Shown piece after piece: positions 6,903-9,334 of a DNA stretch of 9,334 bases. Below the pieces are notes generated by a model. That model ran no database searches. It worked only from the letters and a program-made list of their open reading frames with translations, and was not told where the DNA came from. Source of the stretch: Candidatus Woesearchaeota archaeon (GTDB lineage Archaea > Nanobdellota > Nanobdellia > Woesearchaeales > UBA12501). The stretch's first letter is position 1. The number at the start of each line of letters is the position of its first letter. The stretch spans positions 1 through 9,334 of the forward strand of contig JACOVM010000044.1 of NCBI GenBank assembly GCA_016177345.1. Direction: 5' to 3'. A program made the position numbers and the translations under genes.

Positions 6903-6924
6903 ATGCTCAAAGATGCTCAAAAAA
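6903..6924 (-). terminator. Tandem 10-mer followed (in + order) by A-run; T6 terminator for the 195-aa gene
   Basis: Read on the - strand, TTTTTT (6924-6919) lies 24 bases after the stop codon of the 195-aa gene. It is the only good poly-T run before mre11, and oligo-T is the usual archaeal termination signal. It overlaps a tandem duplication on the + strand: ATGCTCAAAG (6903-6912) then ATGCTCAAAA (6913-6922). Confidence 0.45.
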
Positions 6925-6948
6925 GATAGTTTCCCTTTATGACATCGC

Positions 6949-7536
6949 TTAAATATTTGGAAAGTGATGCTGCTTCCCTTCATCCCCAACTCGTTGCTGA
7001 AGCACTCCTTCAACACTCCTCGGGTTTGGGGTGCAATACGGCTCCGGAAGGCGCTCAAGGCCAATTCCTTCAAGATCATACATTCCATTAAGGTGTTCCG
7101 TATTTGTTAGCATCAAGCCTCCTTCTGTATTTCGTTCAATCATCACAACACGTCTTGCCAGTGTTTCATATACAGTTTGTACTTGTTGAGGATCAGCACG
7201 TGGTCGAGGCCTTCCATTATGGGAGTATGTACCACTATCCTTCCCATCGTCAGAAAACATTACGGTAATATCTCCGAGCGGAGTAGTTTCTTGTTCGGGA
7301 TCAGCATGGTCAACGGGGATTCTCTGAAGTGTTAGTCGATCAACTATTGTCCCATCAGGATTATGGACAAGGTCACTTTTTAGGTAATAGATGCGGTTTG
7401 GCTTGAAAACAAGCTTTCGATACTGCCCCTTTGCATCTTCTTGAGAAATATCGGCAGTGTGCTGAACAGCCCTTTCCCGAAGGTGATCTTCTAAGGCTTC
7501 TTTTGACTCAAACCCTAACCAGTCTGTTTGTCCCAT
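6949..7536 (-). CDS. Hypothetical soluble protein, 195 aa
   Basis: I do not recognise the family. The product is hydrophilic with no signal peptide or membrane segment. Residues 1-30 look helical and acidic (SKEALEDHLRERA). A middle part looks beta-rich (GQYRKLVFKPNRIYYLKSDL, then DRLTLQRIPVD), followed by a Gly/Pro/Asp-rich loop (about 90-115), a helix (QQVQTVYETLARRVVMI), and a Pro-rich tail ending HHFPNI. No catalytic motif stands out. It has its own strong TATA box and a T6 terminator candidate, so it is probably a single-gene unit. Codon usage and gene boundaries look normal, so it is likely a real gene. A transposon-like element sits just upstream of its promoter. Confidence 0.7.
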   Translation of the reverse strand: MGQTDWLGFESKEALEDHLRERAVQHTADISQEDAKGQYRKLVFKPNRIYYLKSDLVHNPDGTIVDRLTLQRIPVDHADPEQETTPLGDITVMFSDDGKDSGTYSHNGRPRPRADPQQVQTVYETLARRVVMIERNTEGGLMLTNTEHLNGMYDLEGIGLERLPEPYCTPNPRSVEGVLQQRVGDEGKQHHFPNI

Positions 7537-7566
7537 CGCATACCCTTCAAGAGGGGAAGTCAGGGG

Positions 7567-7581
7567 TATTTATAAGCCTTA
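7567..7581 (-). promoter_or_regulatory. TATA box of the 195-aa gene
   Basis: CTTATAAATA on the - strand (7576-7567) is the best TATA match in the window. Its centre at about 7571 predicts a start near 7545 and a leader of about nine bases before the ATG at 7536. The upstream purine-containing CTAAGG (7582-7577) is in the position of the BRE. The mobile element ends (with its repeat) at 7583, directly next to this promoter. Confidence 0.65.
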
Positions 7582-7582
7582 G

Positions 7583-7591
7583 GGTTGGGAT
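7583..7591. repeat. Left copy of 9-bp target-site duplication
   Basis: GGTTGGGAT directly abuts the left terminal inverted repeat. The identical nine bases directly abut the right terminal repeat at 7872-7880. Confidence 0.8.
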
Positions 7592-7609
7592 GGCTCTGTC
7601 CAGAATCTT
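7592..7609 (+). repeat. Left terminal inverted repeat
   Basis: GGCTCTGTCCAGAATCTT pairs with the right terminal repeat at 7854-7871. The only mismatch is the eleventh base. Pairing continues inside as TTTT (7612-7615) with AAAA (7850-7853) after a two-base bulge. Confidence 0.85.
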
Positions 7610-7615
7610 AATTTT

Positions 7616-7730
7616 GGGGATTGGCACTGCTGCCAAGCGACGTGTCCTGATCACGTTTTGCGGGAGCCCGTATCCTCGGGATGCCGCTGCCGTGCGCTCT
7701 TCAAAACAGAGCGCAGCAGTGCCAATCCCC
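7616..7730. repeat. Arm A: 18-bp perfect inverted repeat with structured loop
   Basis: GGGGATTGGCACTGCTGC (7616-7633) is the exact reverse complement of 7713-7730. The 79-base loop contains smaller stems: ACGTG/CACGT (7640-7644, 7652-7656), CCCG/CGGG (7667-7670, 7677-7680), and GCGCTCT/AGAGCGC (7694-7700, 7708-7714). The last competes with the base of the arm. Confidence 0.85.
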
Positions 7731-7737
7731 GTCGTGA

Positions 7738-7848
7738 AACGGGTAGTGCCATCGCGCTCTGTCTGCGTTTAGTACTCGATCTGGTATCGAGTATCCGGGA
7801 ACAGGATGAGGATCCGGGGCACGGCGCTTGGCGATGGCACTACCCGTT
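7738..7848. repeat. Arm B: 18-bp perfect inverted repeat with internal hairpin
   Basis: AACGGGTAGTGCCATCGC (7738-7755) is the exact reverse complement of 7831-7848. Its loop contains an 8-bp perfect hairpin, TACTCGAT (7773-7780) with ATCGAGTA (7786-7793), closed by a five-base loop. Arm B starts seven bases after arm A ends. Confidence 0.85.
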
Positions 7849-7849
7849 G

Positions 7850-7855
7850 AAAAAA
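7850..7855 (-). terminator. T6 run supplied by the element, after the 270-aa gene
   Basis: On the - strand CTTTTTTC lies 32 bases past the stop codon of the 270-aa gene, inside the element's end. It could end that transcript in the archaeal manner. No other T-run lies between that gene and the next promoter. Confidence 0.4.
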
Positions 7856-7871
7856 GATTCGGGACAGAGCC
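7854..7871 (-). repeat. Right terminal inverted repeat
   Basis: Read on the - strand this is GGCTCTGTCCCGAATCTT, the partner of the left terminal repeat. Confidence 0.85.
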
Positions 7872-7880
7872 GGTTGGGAT
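7872..7880. repeat. Right copy of 9-bp target-site duplication
   Basis: GGTTGGGAT is identical to the left copy at 7583-7591. It ends seven bases short of the stop codon of the 270-aa gene. Confidence 0.8.
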
Positions 7881-7887
7881 AGTATGC

Positions 7888-8700
7888 TTATGCAATATTC
7901 CCAACCTGCTGTCGGACGTGCTGCTTTGTTGCCTGTTCCTTTGTCAGGCTCATCAACTCAACGGTAATTCTCCGAAGCTGCCGGTTATACTGGATCTCTT
8001 CTTTTAGCAGCTGCCTCTCCTTCTTGACGCTGCTCGCTAATGATAGAATTCTCATGTGGAGCCTTCCGAGTTGGCTTATTGGCTCTTCAAGGCTTATCTT
8101 CTGCTTGCTGCTCATTGCATATTGAATTGCAGGCCATAACGTTTTTTCTATGTTTTGATAGATAGATTGAAACTCATTGGTGATGTTGTCAAGAAGACCT
8201 TTCGTTTCTCGAAGAACTCTGGTAATTTGCGATTGTACCCCTACTGTTTTTTTATTGTCAGCTGTTTTAAGCTGAACCTGGCAGAAGGCCTCTGCAGCAG
8301 TTTGCAAGAGCTCTTCTTCTTTCAAAAAGTGAGCAGCAATGTCACGGATTTTTTTTAGAACAGCAATTCCTTCAAGGAGAAGCTGTTGTAGGTCTGTTGT
8401 ATGGCTTATAATTTTTTTGCGAAACTCCTCTTGTCCAGTTTCACTCCCTGCTTCACGGTATCGTATTAGTAAATTGTATAATGTTGAAATCTCCTTGTTC
8501 AACGACTTGCCAAACAAGGTATTTTTCTGAAGAAGGTCAAGAAATACTTTTACCCCATCGCTTTCCAGCAGGTCAATGTCACCAAGAACCTGGTCAGTAA
8601 TGCCAACAACTCGTTCCAGCCAGAGAAGGTCTTTTTCTGCAATGCCAGTAATGGCACTTTCCTTCTCCTTCTCTACAGAAACCATACCTTTCCAAGGCAT
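7888..8700 (-). CDS. Hypothetical all-helical (coiled-coil-prone) protein, 265-270 aa
   Basis: I do not recognise the family. The sequence is almost entirely predicted helix, rich in Leu, Glu, Lys and Gln. Long amphipathic stretches lie around residues 25-60, 65-125, 140-190 and 205-255 (for example RQLLKEEIQYNRQLRRITVEL), which suggests a coiled-coil or helical-bundle structural or adaptor protein. There is no signal peptide or membrane span, so it is probably cytoplasmic. The longest start is the ATG at 8700. A TATA box TTTTTATA (8715-8708) lies exactly 26.5 bases before the second Met codon at 8685, which suggests the true product starts MVSVEKEKES and has 265 residues. The mobile element begins just after its stop codon. 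Confidence 0.72.
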   Translation of the reverse strand: MPWKGMVSVEKEKESAITGIAEKDLLWLERVVGITDQVLGDIDLLESDGVKVFLDLLQKNTLFGKSLNKEISTLYNLLIRYREAGSETGQEEFRKKIISHTTDLQQLLLEGIAVLKKIRDIAAHFLKEEELLQTAAEAFCQVQLKTADNKKTVGVQSQITRVLRETKGLLDNITNEFQSIYQNIEKTLWPAIQYAMSSKQKISLEEPISQLGRLHMRILSLASSVKKERQLLKEEIQYNRQLRRITVELMSLTKEQATKQHVRQQVGNIA

Positions 8701-8707
8701 TTCCTAG

Positions 8708-8715
8708 TATAAAAA
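8708..8715 (-). promoter_or_regulatory. TATA box of the helical hypothetical gene
   Basis: TTTTTATA on the - strand is centred 26.5 bases before the Met codon at 8685, the same spacing as at other genes here. A weaker AAAAATAC (8729-8722) would fit the longer start at 8700. The choice of box decides the start. Confidence 0.5.
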
Positions 8716-8778
8716 GATTTGGTATTTTTATTGAGATCCATCTCTTATTCCTTTCTGCAAAGCCAGTAAAACAATAAC

Positions 8779-8786
8779 CTTTTTAA
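8779..8786 (+). promoter_or_regulatory. TATA-like box of the membrane protein gene
   Basis: CTTTTTAA is centred 26.5 bases before the ATG at 8809, again fitting a leaderless mRNA. It is divergent from the promoter at 8708-8715, so the 108-base gap serves both genes. Confidence 0.5.
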
Positions 8787-8808
8787 TTCCAGAGATCATA
8801 AAACAGAT

Positions 8809-9334
8809 ATGTCCATCAAATCTTGGTTTCATTCCAAGCCATTATGGCTCCGCAGCGGATTTCTCGGGATCGCAGTATGCATTGCCTTGTTCCTGTTCTA
8901 TCTGTTTCTATACTTTCCGATTATTAATGTTGTTTATGCAGACCATATCGCTGCATATGGTGGAACTCCAGCGTGGACAACGAACATTCCTCTTTTTACT
9001 GGCCACCTTTTTCCGCTGTTCTCACATTTCGTCATCGAAGGAACCCCTCTTATTTCACGTTTTTGTGAAGAAACAATTCCCGACTGTACTCAATGGGCTG
9101 CAAAGGAGTACTATACTGGAACAGATTGTGTCGAATGGAAAGAAAGTGATCCAGAGACAAGAACAGAATATGATGGTTGTTGTGAAGATCTTATTATGAC
9201 TCCAACACCAGCTTGTGAAGATCGGGCTGAATTAGCAGGATTCATTATATTAGCTCTTGTTCTGATTGGAATCTATTTTCTTATTGGAGCTGCTCTTGGG
9301 TTCATGATTCAGATAAAGAAACAGAGATTATGGC
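8809..9334 (+). CDS. Membrane protein with a Cys-rich external loop (3' end outside window)
   Basis: An open frame from ATG 8809 runs off the right edge, with 175 residues visible. A basic start (MSIKSWFHSKPLWLR) precedes a transmembrane helix at about 17-43 (GFLGIAVCIALFLFYLF). A second clear helix at about 142-168 is followed by basic IKKQR. By the positive-inside rule both ends are cytoplasmic and the roughly 100-residue loop is outside. That loop first has a hydrophobic part (about 60-79, FTGHLFPLFSHF). A hydrophilic part follows with six cysteines (86, 93, 107, 124, 125, 136), enough for three disulfides. I cannot assign a function. The reading frame is supported by composition, promoter spacing and membrane topology. 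The C terminus is not seen. Confidence 0.8.
   Translation, partial: MSIKSWFHSKPLWLRSGFLGIAVCIALFLFYLFLYFPIINVVYADHIAAYGGTPAWTTNIPLFTGHLFPLFSHFVIEGTPLISRFCEETIPDCTQWAAKEYYTGTDCVEWKESDPETRTEYDGCCEDLIMTPTPACEDRAELAGFIILALVLIGIYFLIGAALGFMIQIKKQRLW

Larger units (their letters stand above)
7592..7871. mobile_element. 280-bp MITE-like element with terminal inverted repeats and T-shaped folding
   Basis: The ends are inverted repeats: GGCTCTGTCCAGAATCTT at 7592-7609, and GGCTCTGTCCCGAATCTT read on the - strand from 7871 to 7854 (17 of 18 identical). A perfect 9-bp direct repeat flanks both ends, as left by transposase. It codes for nothing credible, so it would depend on a transposase elsewhere. It is clearly richer in G+C than its surroundings (40 of 60 bases at 7661-7720). 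Inside, two 18-bp perfect stems (7616-7633 with 7713-7730; 7738-7755 with 7831-7848) sit side by side, closed by the outer stem. Subterminal GCCAAGCG(A/C)CGTG is present at both ends in inverted orientation (7632-7644 and 7820-7832). The ends resemble the GGCTCTGT-type starts of some DDE insertion sequences such as the IS6 family, but that family makes 8-bp duplications. The parent family is unassigned. Confidence 0.85.

Noticed and set aside
7592..7871. Integron attC-like recombination site
   Set aside because: The size and folding are suggestive, but there are no recognisable core sites (GTT/AAC type) at the ends, while a 9-bp duplication at both ends favours transposition.
7592..7871. tRNA or known ncRNA gene
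   Set aside because: The cloverleaf-like fold has stems of 17-18 bp and no tRNA consensus bases (no T-loop GTTCRA with matching acceptor and D arms). It matches no RNA family I know.
7431..7904. Open frames running through the mobile element on both strands
   Set aside because: They are caused by G+C-rich inverted repeats, have atypical composition, and overlap the start of the 195-aa gene or the stem structures.
8882..9199. 105-aa + strand ORF near the right edge
   Set aside because: It is an out-of-frame reading of the membrane protein gene that starts at 8809, whose frame stays open to the edge and has coherent topology.

Overview
This window reads as archaeal chromosome, most plausibly from a small-genome (DPANN-type, for example Woesearchaeota-like) lineage. 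The phylum is an inference. What the sequence shows is an archaeal gene style. Canonical TATA-like boxes are centred 25-27 bases before the start codon of most genes, which implies leaderless mRNAs. There is an archaeal-type Mre11 nuclease, a stand-alone GatA/GatB pair, and little Shine-Dalgarno sequence.

Left half (1-4647, all + strand): the 3' tail of an unrecognised gene, a cyclophilin-type peptidyl-prolyl isomerase with a lipoprotein signal, gatA and gatB (tRNA-dependent amidotransferase subunits), and a PIG-L/LmbE-type zinc deacetylase. Middle (4648-6822, - strand): an inositol-monophosphatase-family phosphatase and Mre11. The deacetylase and the phosphatase are convergent with no base between their stop codons. 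The phosphatase TATA box is built on the last codon and stop codon of mre11. Right part (6949-8700, - strand): two proteins of unknown function, one of 195 aa and one long helical protein of 265-270 aa. The window ends with a divergent + strand membrane protein cut off by the right edge.

The most unusual object lies between the two unknown genes. It is a 280-base G+C-rich element (7592-7871) with 18-base terminal inverted repeats (17/18 identical), bounded by a perfect 9-base direct repeat. This looks like a non-autonomous transposable element (MITE-like) with its target-site duplication. Almost every base fits one fold: an outer stem closing on two adjacent arms, each with an 18-bp perfect stem (a T-shaped three-way junction). 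I recognise no known family.

A second recurring pattern is a set of short tandem duplications (10-23 bp units) at gene ends, in promoters and once in frame inside mre11. At least six occur here, and in two cases they duplicate the TATA box.

Functionally the genes do not form one pathway. They are housekeeping (tRNA-Gln/Asn charging, protein folding, DNA break repair) mixed with small-molecule hydrolases and unknowns, mostly as single-gene transcription units.
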